This document shows, piece by piece, positions 17,250 through 26,487 of a DNA stretch of 57,858 nucleotides; within the stretch, counting starts at the first letter, position 1, and every line of letters begins with the position of its first letter. The position numbers and the translations under genes were made by a program. This DNA is from Acidobacteriaceae bacterium (GTDB lineage: Bacteria > Acidobacteriota > Terriglobia > Terriglobales > Acidobacteriaceae). The stretch is from NCBI GenBank assembly GCA_003131315.1, contig PKUV01000167.1:46201-104058 (forward strand), in the 5' to 3' direction. The notes under the pieces are model-generated. The model was given only the letters and a program-made list of their open reading frames with translations. It was not told the DNA's origin and made no database searches.

Positions 17250-18295
17250 ATGGCAAGATGACAGCCGCCGTCCTCTACGGCAAAGAAGACATCAAGATTG
17301 AAAGGGTGCCGATCCCGCGTGTGGGTGACGGCGAAGTTCTGGTCAAGGTCCACGTGGCGCTTACTTGCGGCACGGATTTGAAGGTGTATCAGCGGGGCTA
17401 TCACGCCCGCATGATTGTGCCGCCGGCGTTGTTCGGGCATGAACTGGCCGGCACGGTCGAGGAAGTCGGAGAGGGCGTGCGCGGCTTCAAGAAGGGCATG
17501 CGCGTGGTGGCGCTCAACTCGGCTCCCTGCGGCATGTGCTTCTATTGTTCCAAGCACCAGTTAAACCTCTGCGAAGATCTACTGTTCAACAACGGCGCTT
17601 ACGCCGAGTACATCCGGATTCCCCGGCGCATTGTGGAAGCCAATATGCTCGTCGTGCCTCCGAATGTGAGCTTCGAGGATGCTGCGATGACCGAGCCACT
17701 CGCTTGCGTTCTCCGTGGCCTGCATGAAACGGGAGTCGAGATCGGCGACACCGTGGCGGTTATTGGCGGCGGACCCATCGGTCTGATGTTTGTGCAGGTG
17801 GCCAAAGCAATCGGATGCAATGTGATCGCGGTCGTCAAGCGCGATTCGCAGGTTGCACTGGCGCGCAAAAAGGGTGCGTACGAGGTTGTGCAGATTACAA
17901 AAGTCAAAGATCCGGTGGAGGCGGTGCGCGAGTTAACTCCGGAGAGGCGTGGCGCCGATGTGGCGATCGAAGCCGTCGGCCGCCCGGAAGCCTGGGAGTG
18001 GGCCGTGCAGATGGTTCGCAAGGGCGGCACGGTGAATTTCTTCGGTGGGTGCGCTGCGGGAACCAAAGTGCAGTTAGACACCAACCGCTTGCACTACTCG
18101 GAAATCACTTTGAAGGCGACTTTCCATCACACCCCGGAGACGGTGCGCCGGGCCTTCGGTTTGATTGCCGAGAAGAAAGTTCTCGGCACCGACTACATTA
18201 CCGGCGAAGCTCCGCTTTCGCGTTTGCACGACGTGCTGCGCCACATGCTGAACCGCAACGGGGATATCAAGACTGCGATTATCCCGGGGCACTAG
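17246..18295 (+). CDS. zinc-dependent medium-chain dehydrogenase (2nd of pair)
   Basis: This 349-residue paralogue shares the catalytic zinc site (LTCGTDLKVY, GHELAG), a four-Cys structural site (CGMCFYCSKHQLNLC) and the dinucleotide motif VIGGGPIGLM. Start choice: a GTG at 17246 overlapping the previous stop as GTGA, with GGAAGG 9 bases upstream; an ATG at 17258 is possible. Tandem MDR genes with translational coupling suggest a heteromeric enzyme or two consecutive redox steps. By position between hpnG and hpnC they may act on the ribosylhopane side chain; this is inference. Confidence 0.85.
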   Translation: MNGKMTAAVLYGKEDIKIERVPIPRVGDGEVLVKVHVALTCGTDLKVYQRGYHARMIVPPALFGHELAGTVEEVGEGVRGFKKGMRVVALNSAPCGMCFYCSKHQLNLCEDLLFNNGAYAEYIRIPRRIVEANMLVVPPNVSFEDAAMTEPLACVLRGLHETGVEIGDTVAVIGGGPIGLMFVQVAKAIGCNVIAVVKRDSQVALARKKGAYEVVQITKVKDPVEAVRELTPERRGADVAIEAVGRPEAWEWAVQMVRKGGTVNFFGGCAAGTKVQLDTNRLHYSEITLKATFHHTPETVRRAFGLIAEKKVLGTDYITGEAPLSRLHDVLRHMLNRNGDIKTAIIPGH

Positions 18296-18321
18296 CGCGG
18301 TGACCGCGTGACGATTCATAC

Positions 18322-18375
18322 GGTGGAGCGACGGGCGTCTCGCCCGTCTTGCCGGGCGGGGACGCCCGGCTCTCC
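18322..18375 (+). repeat. dispersed GC-rich palindromic repeat, family A
   Basis: This unit carries hairpins GACGGGCGTCTCGCCCGTC and GCCGGGCGGGGACGCCCGGC in the gap between the dehydrogenase pair and hpnC. It matches 5021-5076 in reverse. The preceding 45 bases from 18300 match the window end (57814-57858) at about 40 of 45 positions. Confidence 0.75.
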
Positions 18376-18410
18376 ATAAGCACTGTGTCCTCTGCGGTTA
18401 AGAATTTCCG

Positions 18411-19349
18411 ATGACAACTGCTGCCAGCCATCCCCCGACTGCGCCGCTCTCCTCCGCCTGGAGTGCGCTGCCGCCGGAGTACGCCATCCCCGACCACGCG
18501 CCTTCGGAAGCCGAAGCGCGCGAATATTGCCGCCGCCTGGCGCGCTCGCATTACGAAAATTTTTCGGTCGCGTCCTGGTTTCTTCCAGAACGCCTACGCC
18601 AGCACTTCTTCAACGTTTATGCGTATTGCCGCATCTCGGACGATCTGGGTGACGAGGTGGGTGACACCGCCGCCTCTCTGCAGTTACTCGCTCAGTGGGA
18701 GACGGAGTTAAACGCGTGCTACGACGGTCATCCGCGGCATCCCGTATTTGTCGCGCTCGCCGAGACCGTACGCGAGTTCGAAATTCCGAAACATGAATTC
18801 GCGGATTTGCTGACCGCTTTCCGGCAGGACCAAAGTATCCGCCGCTACGAAACGTTCACCGATCTGCTGGGCTACTGCCGCTATTCGGCGAATCCGGTCG
18901 GCCACCTGGTGCTGTACCTCTGCGGACACCGCGATTCCGGTCGCCAGATGCTTTCCGATTACACCTGCACCGCCCTGCAACTTGCGAACTTCTGGCAAGA
19001 CGTAAGCGCGGACTTTGCCAAAGGACGAATTTATCTTCCACTCGAAGACCTGCGCCGGTTCGGTGTGAGCGAAGACGCGATACGGGACGGCAAAAACACC
19101 TCGGCGTTCTGCGAGATGATAAGTTTTGAAGTCCAACGTGCGCGGGAATGGTTCGCGCAAGGCATGCCACTGATCGCGAAAGTCGATCGTGCACTGGCCA
19201 CCGACATCGAACTCTTCAGCCGCGGCGGTCAGGAAATTCTGAACGCAATCGAGCGCCAACATTGCGCTGTTCTGGGCAGGCGTCCCGCAATTTCAAAAAC
19301 CCGAAAGCTGGCCCTGGTCGCTCGGGCCGCGCTGGGGAAGTTGCGATGA
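18411..19349 (+). CDS. hpnC: hydroxysqualene synthase HpnC
   Basis: HpnC converts presqualene diphosphate to hydroxysqualene. The 312-residue trans-prenyltransferase has the first Asp-rich motif as YCRISDDLGDE (about residues 69-79) and the second as NFWQDVSADFAKGR (about 195-208). The arrangement and the hpnC-hpnD-hpnE order are diagnostic. The stop overlaps the hpnD start as ATGA. The Pro/Ala-rich first 25 residues may not be conserved, but no better start was found. A family-A repeat lies just upstream, so expression may partly depend on read-through. Confidence 0.93.
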   Translation: MTTAASHPPTAPLSSAWSALPPEYAIPDHAPSEAEAREYCRRLARSHYENFSVASWFLPERLRQHFFNVYAYCRISDDLGDEVGDTAASLQLLAQWETELNACYDGHPRHPVFVALAETVREFEIPKHEFADLLTAFRQDQSIRRYETFTDLLGYCRYSANPVGHLVLYLCGHRDSGRQMLSDYTCTALQLANFWQDVSADFAKGRIYLPLEDLRRFGVSEDAIRDGKNTSAFCEMISFEVQRAREWFAQGMPLIAKVDRALATDIELFSRGGQEILNAIERQHCAVLGRRPAISKTRKLALVARAALGKLR

Positions 19350-20287
19350 GCAGCGCCGTGGGAAATGTACCCGTGCAGTTTGCGCCCACTGCTTCACAGC
19401 TCGAAATGGCGTACTCCGTCTGCCGGAGTATCGCCCGCTCCGCCGCCAAGAATTTCTACTACGGGTTTGTGGTGCTTCCACGGCGGAAACGGAATGCGTT
19501 GAGCGCAGTCTACGCCTTCATGCGGCGGTGCGACGACATCGCCGACGACAACACGCTAAGCCCCGATGATCGTCACAACAAGCTGGCGGAATGGCTGGAC
19601 AAAGTCCATCGCGCTTTGGCGGCACAGCCAACGGACGATCCGGTGCTGCTGGCGCTGACCGATGCGCAGCGCACTTACCAGATTCCAATTGGGCTTCTCG
19701 ACCAGCTAGCCTACGGCACGGCTGCGGATCTCGATCAAGGCCAACGAGAGCCCTCCGCCGGTGCGCCGCTGGTCGCGCGTTACCAGACTTTTGAAGAGTT
19801 GCGCCAGTATTGCTACGGTGTGGCATCGGTCGTCGGTCTGGTGTGCATCAGGATTTTCGGGTATCGCGATCCCGCCGCTGAGCCGCTGGCCGAGCGCTGC
19901 GGTCTGGCATTTCAGCTTACGAATATTATTCGCGACGTCAAAGAAGACGCCGCCGTGGGCCGGGTTTACTTTCCGCACGAGGACCTGGCGCAGTTCGGTC
20001 TCTCTGCCGCCGATCTGGCCGCGCCACATGTTGAGGTTGCCCGTATCCGTCCGCTGCTGGCGATGGAGGCCGACCGCGCTCGCGACTGCTACCGCTCCGG
20101 AGAAGAGCTCATCCCGCTGGTGAATGAAGACAGTCAGCCCGCCCTGTGGGTTCTCATTACCATCTACCGCCGCCTGCTCGAAAAGATTGCTTCGAAACAG
20201 TACGACGTCTTCAGTGAGCGCGTCCGATTAACGGTTCCCGAAAAGCTCACCGTCTTGGGAAAAGGAATCCTGAAGCGTCTGGTGTGA
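19346..20287 (+). CDS. hpnD: presqualene diphosphate synthase HpnD
   Basis: HpnD condenses two farnesyl diphosphates to presqualene diphosphate, the first step of squalene formation in the HpnCDE route. The 313-residue protein has FYYGFVVLPRRKRNALSAVYAF, the Asp-rich motifs RRCDDIADD (about residues 62-70) and NIIRDVKEDAAVGRVYFP (about 195-212). The ATG at 19346 overlaps the hpnC stop; a longer frame within hpnC is not used. Coupling with both neighbours suggests equimolar production. Confidence 0.94.
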   Translation: MSSAVGNVPVQFAPTASQLEMAYSVCRSIARSAAKNFYYGFVVLPRRKRNALSAVYAFMRRCDDIADDNTLSPDDRHNKLAEWLDKVHRALAAQPTDDPVLLALTDAQRTYQIPIGLLDQLAYGTAADLDQGQREPSAGAPLVARYQTFEELRQYCYGVASVVGLVCIRIFGYRDPAAEPLAERCGLAFQLTNIIRDVKEDAAVGRVYFPHEDLAQFGLSAADLAAPHVEVARIRPLLAMEADRARDCYRSGEELIPLVNEDSQPALWVLITIYRRLLEKIASKQYDVFSERVRLTVPEKLTVLGKGILKRLV

Positions 20288-21717
20288 TGCCGCCCTCGAC
20301 ACATCCCCCTACAGTCGCTGTGGCCGGAGGCGGGTTGGCCGGCCTCGCCGCTGGATGCGCTCTGGCCGACGCCGGCTTTCGAGTAACCCTGTTTGAGCGC
20401 CGCCCTTATCTCGGCGGGCGCGCCTCTTCTTATCAGCATCCTGGCACCGGCGAAATTGTCGACAATTGCCAGCATGTGTTGCTCGGTTGCTGCACCAACC
20501 TGCTCGATTTCTATCGTCGCGCGGGAGTTCAGGACAAGATTCGCTGGTATGAGAAGCTGACCTTCCTCGAGCCCGGAGGACGCGCATCCGCGATCGCCCC
20601 ATCGGCCCTCCCCGCTCCGCTGCATACTGCTCTGGCATTTCTCCAGGCCGACTGTTTGAGTTTTCGTGACAAGATGGCCATCAGCCGCGCCATGGCGGCG
20701 CTCGCTCCTTCCATTCCGCCGGATCGCGGTGAGTCGTTCCTCGACTGGCTCAAACGCCACGGACAAACCGAGCAAGCTATCGAGCGTTTCTGGAAGACAA
20801 TCCTGGTCAGCGCCCTGAACGAAGATCTCGATCGGGTTTCCGTCCCCTATGCGGCCCAGGTGGTGCGCGAGTCGTTTCTTAAATCGGCCGCTGCCGGGCG
20901 CATGGGAATTCCAACCGTGCCGCTCACCGACCTGTACAGCACCGCTGGAGACTACATCCGCGCCCGTGGTGGAGAGATCCAGTTTCGTGCAGGCGTGGAG
21001 TCGTTTCGCGCAGAGACCTCCGAGGTAAGTGTGACGACGAACGGAGAGGAACAGAAATTCGACTACCTGATTCTGGCTGTTCCTTTTGATGTTCTGGGGC
21101 GCATGTTGCCCGATACTCCGTCGGCTGCGCCTTTGGCCGCAGCACTCGGACAGTTCTCGACGTCACCGATCACCGGCATCCATCTCTGGTTCGATCGTCA
21201 AATCAGCGACCTCGATCACGCCGTCCTGCTCGACCGCACCATCCAGTGGATGTTTCACAAGTCGCGGCTCATTGAATCTCGCAACAACGAAGCTCGCGAG
21301 AACGAAGCTCGGGATAGCGGCAGCGGCAGCTACGTTGAGCTGGTCGTAAGCTGCTCACGAAGCCTGGTTGAAAAATCTAAGGCAGAGATCGTGGACATGG
21401 CGGTGAAAGAATCGCAAGAGTTTTTCCCCGGTGCGCGCGAAGCGAAACTGCTGAAATCGACCGTGATCAAGGAAGTGCACGCGACGTATTCGCCGCGCCC
21501 GGGAATCGACCAGTACCGGCCCAAGCCAGAGACGGCATGGTCGCGAGTCTTTCTCGCCGGCGATTTTACCGCGACCGGATGGCCCGCCACTATGGAGGGC
21601 GCGGTGCGCAGCGGCTATCTTGCAGCGGAAGCACTGGCGCGGTTCGCAGGTGGCAAGAGCGCCAGCTTCCTCGTCCCCGATTTAGCTCCGACTGGCTTGA
21701 TGAGGCTGTTTGGATAA
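20287..21717 (+). CDS. hpnE: hydroxysqualene dehydroxylase HpnE
   Basis: HpnE is the FAD-dependent amine-oxidase-like enzyme that reduces hydroxysqualene to squalene. The 476-residue protein has the FAD dinucleotide motif AGGGLAGLAAGCALADAGF near residue 13, then ERRPYLGGRASSY. The C-terminal FAD motif is VFLAGDFTATGWPATMEGAVRSG. A charged near-repeat NNEAREN-EARD (about 336-345) is a local oddity. ATG 20287 overlaps the hpnD stop by one base (TGATG); a GTG three bases upstream is possible. It closes the squalene module that feeds Shc. Confidence 0.92.
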   Translation: MPPSTHPPTVAVAGGGLAGLAAGCALADAGFRVTLFERRPYLGGRASSYQHPGTGEIVDNCQHVLLGCCTNLLDFYRRAGVQDKIRWYEKLTFLEPGGRASAIAPSALPAPLHTALAFLQADCLSFRDKMAISRAMAALAPSIPPDRGESFLDWLKRHGQTEQAIERFWKTILVSALNEDLDRVSVPYAAQVVRESFLKSAAAGRMGIPTVPLTDLYSTAGDYIRARGGEIQFRAGVESFRAETSEVSVTTNGEEQKFDYLILAVPFDVLGRMLPDTPSAAPLAAALGQFSTSPITGIHLWFDRQISDLDHAVLLDRTIQWMFHKSRLIESRNNEARENEARDSGSGSYVELVVSCSRSLVEKSKAEIVDMAVKESQEFFPGAREAKLLKSTVIKEVHATYSPRPGIDQYRPKPETAWSRVFLAGDFTATGWPATMEGAVRSGYLAAEALARFAGGKSASFLVPDLAPTGLMRLFG

Positions 21718-21813
21718 GATTCATCTCGACAACTTCAATTACTTCGGTTTCCGATCCTGCGTTACCTTGATGCCATTCTCAAGAATACTCGACCGACATA
21801 CGATCTTATAAAC

Positions 21814-22380
21814 ATGCCTGAGCGCACCGACGCAGACGAGGATCGCCGCCGTAACACGCGATTCACCTGCGGCGGTGACGCGAAGATCAGTCGCCTCCCA
21901 TCAGACGGTATCTTTCTTCCGGGGAAGATCCTCGACCTGAGCCTCGGCGGATGCTGCGTCGATACCACGCTGCCGATTGATTGCGGGGTGCGAGCTGAAC
22001 TCGTCGTGCGCGTCAACGCTGCTTCGTTCCGGGCCGTGGGTGAGGTGAGGGCGATTCGAGGCCGTTCGGGAGCTTGCATTGAGTTCGTTCGCTTGAGTAC
22101 TGGAGGAAAAGAAATGCTCGCGGACCTGGTCGCGGAGTTGGCGAGGTTGCAGGCCGTCATGAACAAGCTCAAATCTGCCCGCCGCGAGATGGATACGGAG
22201 TCGTTCCGGAGGCAACTGGAGGACGGAAGACTTCAAGCGGCGATGTTGAGCGAGCGGTTTCCCTTTCTGGGGACAATTCTGTCCGCAGAGAGTTTGGAAC
22301 TGGACCAAGCCGCATCCGATGGCAAGGACCGGATCGTGGAAGTGCAGCCGCTTGTGATCACTGTCGATTTATTCGGTTAG
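21814..22380 (+). CDS. PilZ-domain protein
   Basis: The 188-residue protein has an N-terminal PilZ domain with the c-di-GMP signature RRRNTRF (about residues 11-17) and DLSLGGC (about 41-47), the DxSxxG motif. The C-terminal part (about 105-160) is helical and charged, probably coiled coil. It would sense cyclic di-GMP and act on an unknown partner. Not part of the hopanoid transcript by spacing (about 96 bases), though in the same direction. No Shine-Dalgarno is clear. Confidence 0.82.
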   Translation: MPERTDADEDRRRNTRFTCGGDAKISRLPSDGIFLPGKILDLSLGGCCVDTTLPIDCGVRAELVVRVNAASFRAVGEVRAIRGRSGACIEFVRLSTGGKEMLADLVAELARLQAVMNKLKSARREMDTESFRRQLEDGRLQAAMLSERFPFLGTILSAESLELDQAASDGKDRIVEVQPLVITVDLFG

Positions 22381-22386
22381 TGCAAT

Positions 22387-22767
22387 TCAGACCGCCATCA
22401 GCACCACGCCACCCGCTACCAGCAATGCCGCAATCCAACGCCGGCGCCCCACGCGTTCGTGCAGGAATATGCGTGCGGCTACCGCGTTGGCCACAAAGGT
22501 GAGCGAGGCCGAAGCGGGCACGACCAAACTGAGGTTTCCCCAGGAAAGGCCAAAGAGCAGGCTGTAGAACGCGATCCCCATCGCCATCACGCCGAGAGCA
22601 AACGTCGGCGTTCCAAGCACGCGCCCAATCACCGCCAGCGCCCCGCGCCGCTTCCAGAGTTCAGCGACGTCGCCTACGCGCTTCATGGAGTAAGAAAGCA
22701 GCACGTCTCCGGCGGTCGAAGCTAGAGTGATGAGCCCGATCGCGGCCCAGGCGTAGACGTCTTTCAC
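22387..22767 (-). CDS. half-size DMT-family transporter (EamA-like), 2nd of pair
   Basis: The 126-residue integral membrane protein has four predicted helices and one EamA-type half domain, ending in the RRRWIAALLVAGGVVLMAV signature. Half-size DMT proteins work as dimers. It overlaps the preceding gene by 4 bases, so the two probably form a heterodimer like ArnE/ArnF, which flips a lipid-linked sugar. Substrate unknown; proximity to hpnJ raises a link to glycosylated or modified hopanoids, which is speculative. Confidence 0.78.
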   Translation of the reverse strand: MKDVYAWAAIGLITLASTAGDVLLSYSMKRVGDVAELWKRRGALAVIGRVLGTPTFALGVMAMGIAFYSLLFGLSWGNLSLVVPASASLTFVANAVAARIFLHERVGRRRWIAALLVAGGVVLMAV

Positions 22768-23204
22768 GACTCCACCTCCGGGGAAACTGTATCGCGTGAA
22801 ACGTCCGGGGAATTCTCGCGGTGGCGACCGGGCGTCACCGATGGGCCAGCGGCCACAAAGCCCACGCCGGCGGCGATCAGCGCGATGCCAAGCCAGCGTG
22901 TCGGCGAGATTTGTTCATGAAAACCGAAGCGAGCGACTAAAGCGACCAGCACATATCCGAGCGACGTGGCGGGCAGCACATACGTGAGATCGGCCCACGA
23001 AAGCGCGGACATGTAACAGGCGAAAAAGGCCAGCAGTAACAGGATTCCCGCAGTTACCGACGGATTGAGGACGGCCACGACCAGGCGCGAAAGATTGTGC
23101 AGGGAAACACTGCCCAAATTCTTCATGCCGCGATCCAGCAGGGAATCGCCCGCTGCAGCGAACACGGTGATTCCCGCCAGGACGAGGTATTTTCGAAATG
23201 TCAC
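22764..23204 (-). CDS. half-size DMT-family transporter (EamA-like), 1st of pair
   Basis: The 146-residue membrane protein has four helices with GITVFAAAGDSLLDRGMKNLG, SALSWADLTYVLPATSLGYVLVALVARFGFHEQISPTRWLGI and a hydrophilic C-terminal tail of about 25 residues. It uses GTG as start. It shares the four-helix DMT half with the downstream partner (4-base overlap). It lies between hpnJ (upstream on the same strand, separated by a repeat) and the second half-transporter. No substrate can be assigned. Confidence 0.78.
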   Translation of the reverse strand: MTFRKYLVLAGITVFAAAGDSLLDRGMKNLGSVSLHNLSRLVVAVLNPSVTAGILLLLAFFACYMSALSWADLTYVLPATSLGYVLVALVARFGFHEQISPTRWLGIALIAAGVGFVAAGPSVTPGRHRENSPDVSRDTVSPEVES

Positions 23205-23220
23205 TTACGATCCAACTTCG

Positions 23221-23299
23221 GAGGCATTGAGGCATTGAGGCATTTTGAAAACCCAGGAGCCTTTGACCTTTAATGACTCAATGCCTCAATGATTCAATG
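23221..23299. repeat. inverted repeat built on ATTGAGGC words
   Basis: Three direct copies of GAGGCATT (from 23221) face an inverted set (AATGACTCAATGCCTCAATG at 23272 onward). The palindrome fills the gap between hpnJ and the DMT pair and may work as a transcript hairpin. Confidence 0.65.
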
Positions 23300-23304
23300 G
23301 TTCT

Positions 23305-24777
23305 CTAGGCCTTGGCCGGTTCCGGGGCAGGCGCTTCTTCCTTGCGGTTTTCCTTGACCCACTTGTGGCGCAACGCGCGCAGTTTAAGGAAGGTCCGCGC
23401 TTCTTTGTACAAGCGCTTGCGTTCGGAGTTGTCGAACACCGCTTTCCTCAAAATGCGGTACGCAGCCTTGGGACGGAAATAATAGGCATCGTAGAAGTGG
23501 TGGACCGCCTCAAGAATTTCCGTCGCGGGCAGGCCCGGATACTCGATCTGCACCATCTGGTGCCCGAGGTCGTCCACCATTTTTGTGTCGCTGGTCATGA
23601 AGCCATTCTTTATCGCGGATTCGTGCAGTTCAGTTCCAGGGAAAGCATGCGCCACTGAAACCTGAATCGTTTCCACGTCGAGTTCCTTGGCGAACTTGAT
23701 CGTGTTCTTGATGGTCTCGCGAGTTTCTCCAGGCAGGCCGAGGATAAAATCTCCGTGCACCACCAGTCCCAGCTTGTGGCAATCCTTGGTGAACTGGCGG
23801 GCGCGCTCGATGGTCGCGCCTTTCTTGATGTTCTTCAGAATCTGCTGATCGCCCGATTCGTAGCCCACAATCAGGAGCCGGCATCCCGCGTCTTTCATGG
23901 CCTTGAGCGTTTCGAAGTCGGTGGTGACTCGCGATGTACACGACCAGGTCAGGCCCAGCGGTTTCAGCTTGGCGCACAATTCGACGGTGCGAGCCTTCTG
24001 GAGGTTGAAGGTGTCGTCGTCGAAGAAAAATTCCTTCACGTACGGCCAGTAATCTTTCGCCTTGGCCATTTCACGCGCTACGTCGTCGGTGGAGCGCTTG
24101 CGCCATGGGTGTCCGCTGAGCGTCTGGGGCCAGAGGCAGAAGGTGCACTGCGCCGGACATCCGCGCGATGTATATAGGGACACAAAGGGGTGGAGCAGGA
24201 AAGGCACGTTATAGCGGCGGACATCCAGGTCGCGCCGGTAAACGTCGGTCACGTGCGGCAGGGCGTCCAGATTCTCGATCATCGGACGATCGGGATTATG
24301 CACGACCTTCCCATTCTTACGGTAGGAAACGCCAAGAATGTCTTCGATCGGCTTGCCCTGAGCGTATTCGACGATGGAGTAGTCGAATTCCTTGCGGCAG
24401 GCTACGTCAATCACTTTCGCTTCCATCAAAGACTTCTCGGGCAGCACGCTAACGTGTGGTCCCACGAAAGCGATCTTGATGTGAGGATTGCTGTCTTTGA
24501 TGGCCTCAGCGATGCGGACGTCGCCGGAGAACCCCGGAGTGCTGGTGAACAGCACGAGCAGTTCGTAGTCCTTGCAGGTGCGGATCGTCTCTTCTGCAGT
24601 GATGTGGTGAGGCGGGGCGTCCAGCAAGCGCGCGCCTTCGAGCATTCCCGTCGGATAGGCGAGCCAGACAGGGTACCAGTACGATTCGATTTCACGCGTA
24701 GCGGGCCAGCGCGAACCCGCGCCCCCATCGAAATTCTCAAACGAAGGCGGATTCAAAAACAGTGTTTTCAATGGCAT
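23305..24777 (-). CDS. hpnJ: hopanoid-associated B12-binding radical SAM protein HpnJ
   Basis: The 490-residue protein starts MPLKTLFLNPPSFENFDGGA, a typical HpnJ N-terminus. It has a cobalamin-binding-type Rossmann domain (about 50-150) and a radical SAM core with the 4Fe-4S motif CPAQCTFC (CxxxCxxC, about residue 205). HpnJ has been linked to forming the cyclitol ether head group of composite bacteriohopanepolyols. The C-terminal tail is charged and Pro/Ala-rich. It lies on the opposite strand from the hopanoid operon. No Shine-Dalgarno is clear. It implies that this organism makes head-group-modified hopanoids. Confidence 0.88.
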   Translation of the reverse strand: MPLKTLFLNPPSFENFDGGAGSRWPATREIESYWYPVWLAYPTGMLEGARLLDAPPHHITAEETIRTCKDYELLVLFTSTPGFSGDVRIAEAIKDSNPHIKIAFVGPHVSVLPEKSLMEAKVIDVACRKEFDYSIVEYAQGKPIEDILGVSYRKNGKVVHNPDRPMIENLDALPHVTDVYRRDLDVRRYNVPFLLHPFVSLYTSRGCPAQCTFCLWPQTLSGHPWRKRSTDDVAREMAKAKDYWPYVKEFFFDDDTFNLQKARTVELCAKLKPLGLTWSCTSRVTTDFETLKAMKDAGCRLLIVGYESGDQQILKNIKKGATIERARQFTKDCHKLGLVVHGDFILGLPGETRETIKNTIKFAKELDVETIQVSVAHAFPGTELHESAIKNGFMTSDTKMVDDLGHQMVQIEYPGLPATEILEAVHHFYDAYYFRPKAAYRILRKAVFDNSERKRLYKEARTFLKLRALRHKWVKENRKEEAPAPEPAKA

Positions 24778-24986
24778 ATTGGGAGTCTCTATTTTAGCAT
24801 TCTTACGCGCGCGCGCACCCAGCCGACGCTACCATTCAGGTACGTCCCCAACTGTGTCGAAAGCGTGGAAACCATTGTCTAAGTGTGCCTTAGCGGGGCT
24901 CAAACCGCAAAAGAACCTCGCCGAACGTCGTTTTTGCGCATTAAGACGCGAGAATCGGGTACCGGCTGGACGATCTGTTTTGTGCG

Positions 24987-26327
24987 TCATTTTGAAGCCG
25001 GGTTTGTTGAAGCGGCGACTGGCAGCGCCCATTTCTCCAGGTCTCCGGTGGCCCGCAGCAGGTTCATGCGGATCCGCTGGTACTCAAAATCGGCATCCTG
25101 GAAAAGCAGATAGCGTTCGGCTGCCTGCACCCGTGCATCGGCCAATTCGTGCAAGGTGCCAGTCTTTGCGTCGACCCGAGTTTGGGCCGCTTCAAGGCCC
25201 GACTGTGCCAGTTGATATTCCAACTGCGCCACTTCGCGGGCGGCTTCGAGTTGCTCGGCGGCGCGCTGCAGTCTTAGCGTTTCCTCCGCAACCTGATCGC
25301 GAGTTGCTTCCGCTTGCTTCTTCGCTTTGAGGGCTTCGGCCTCGGCCGCCTCGGCTCGGGCGCGCTGGCTGGCGTTGAATAGCGGGATCCGAAAGGCAAA
25401 ACCAATCGTGGCATTGTCGGGCTGAAAGTTTTTGTAGTACTGGTTGTAGTTGTTGATGGTGGAAAGCCGCGCATACTGGGCGGAGAAATCGATCGACGGC
25501 AATAAGGAGCGATGCTCGCCCGAAGCTCGCATCGATTCCGCCAGAGAATGCTGCTCGGCAACCTTGATGGCGGGGCTCGAGGCAATCGCTTTCTCCGAAA
25601 GATCTTCTTCGGAAGCGACGGGCGGCAAGGCCGGAATTGTTTCGGGCGCGAGTTCGATGGAGGAAACCGGCAAACCGGTCAGCGTCGAGAGATGCCGCCG
25701 AAGGACGTCGGCGGAGCCACGCGCCTCGGCTCGGTGAAGGCGGACGCGCGCTGCGGCCAGCTTGGCTTTGTTTAAGTCCACGGCGCTGTCCACGCCTTCC
25801 TGCAAGCGCTCGGACACCGCTTGTTCCATTTGCTGCGCTTGGGCCTCGTCCTGCTGCAAGCGCACCAGTCGCGCCTCCCACTTCGCCAGTTCAGCGTAGG
25901 TCAAGGCGACGTCCTGGATGACGGCATTGCGCTGGTTTTTATCTTGAAACTCAGAAGCATGCCAGTCCGTTTTCGCTGCATTCAGGAACTGCCGCTGCGC
26001 GGGATTGAAGACCGTGCTCTGCGCGACGACGTTCACCAGTGCCGGTGCCGCTCCTTCGATGGTGAGGGGGAATCCATAGGACCAGCCGAGTCCCGAACCG
26101 AGGACTAGCTGGGGCAAGTAGTTGTTGCGGAGTTCCCGGTAGGAGGCAAAGGTCCGCTGCACGTCGGCATTCGCAATCGCCGAACCCGTGCTGTGCGCAA
26201 GCGCGAGCCGAATGGCGCGCTCGAGAGGCAGCGGTTCAGCCTGGCCGCGCGCTGCGATCGTCAGTACGGCGGTAAATAAGGCGAGCAGATTTGTGGAGCG
26301 CAAGCACCGCGGCAATCGGAATTTCAT
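24987..26327 (-). CDS. TolC-family outer-membrane efflux protein
   Basis: The 446-residue precursor has a signal peptide (LLALFTAVLTIAARG, cut near residue 30) and two TolC-type repeats with long amphipathic helices rich in Ala, Glu, Gln and Arg (about 130-240 and 330-425). It begins with LPLERAIRLALAHS, a family hallmark. It would form the outer-membrane channel of a tripartite exporter. It is third in a minus-strand set after the membrane fusion protein and a TPR protein. No inner-membrane permease is present. Confidence 0.87.
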   Translation of the reverse strand: MKFRLPRCLRSTNLLALFTAVLTIAARGQAEPLPLERAIRLALAHSTGSAIANADVQRTFASYRELRNNYLPQLVLGSGLGWSYGFPLTIEGAAPALVNVVAQSTVFNPAQRQFLNAAKTDWHASEFQDKNQRNAVIQDVALTYAELAKWEARLVRLQQDEAQAQQMEQAVSERLQEGVDSAVDLNKAKLAAARVRLHRAEARGSADVLRRHLSTLTGLPVSSIELAPETIPALPPVASEEDLSEKAIASSPAIKVAEQHSLAESMRASGEHRSLLPSIDFSAQYARLSTINNYNQYYKNFQPDNATIGFAFRIPLFNASQRARAEAAEAEALKAKKQAEATRDQVAEETLRLQRAAEQLEAAREVAQLEYQLAQSGLEAAQTRVDAKTGTLHELADARVQAAERYLLFQDADFEYQRIRMNLLRATGDLEKWALPVAASTNPASK

Positions 26328-26487
26328 CTCGTCACCTTCATCTTGTCACCCCTGGGCCATGGTCGGCCATGGATCAGGCCGCGGCTGCGCCGCAACGCAC
26401 AAATTGTAGTGTGCCAGACGCGAGCCGCGCAGTAGCCTTGGAAAGTTATTTGGGACAGCGCGAGAAGCGGGAGGGATCTCGCCATCC

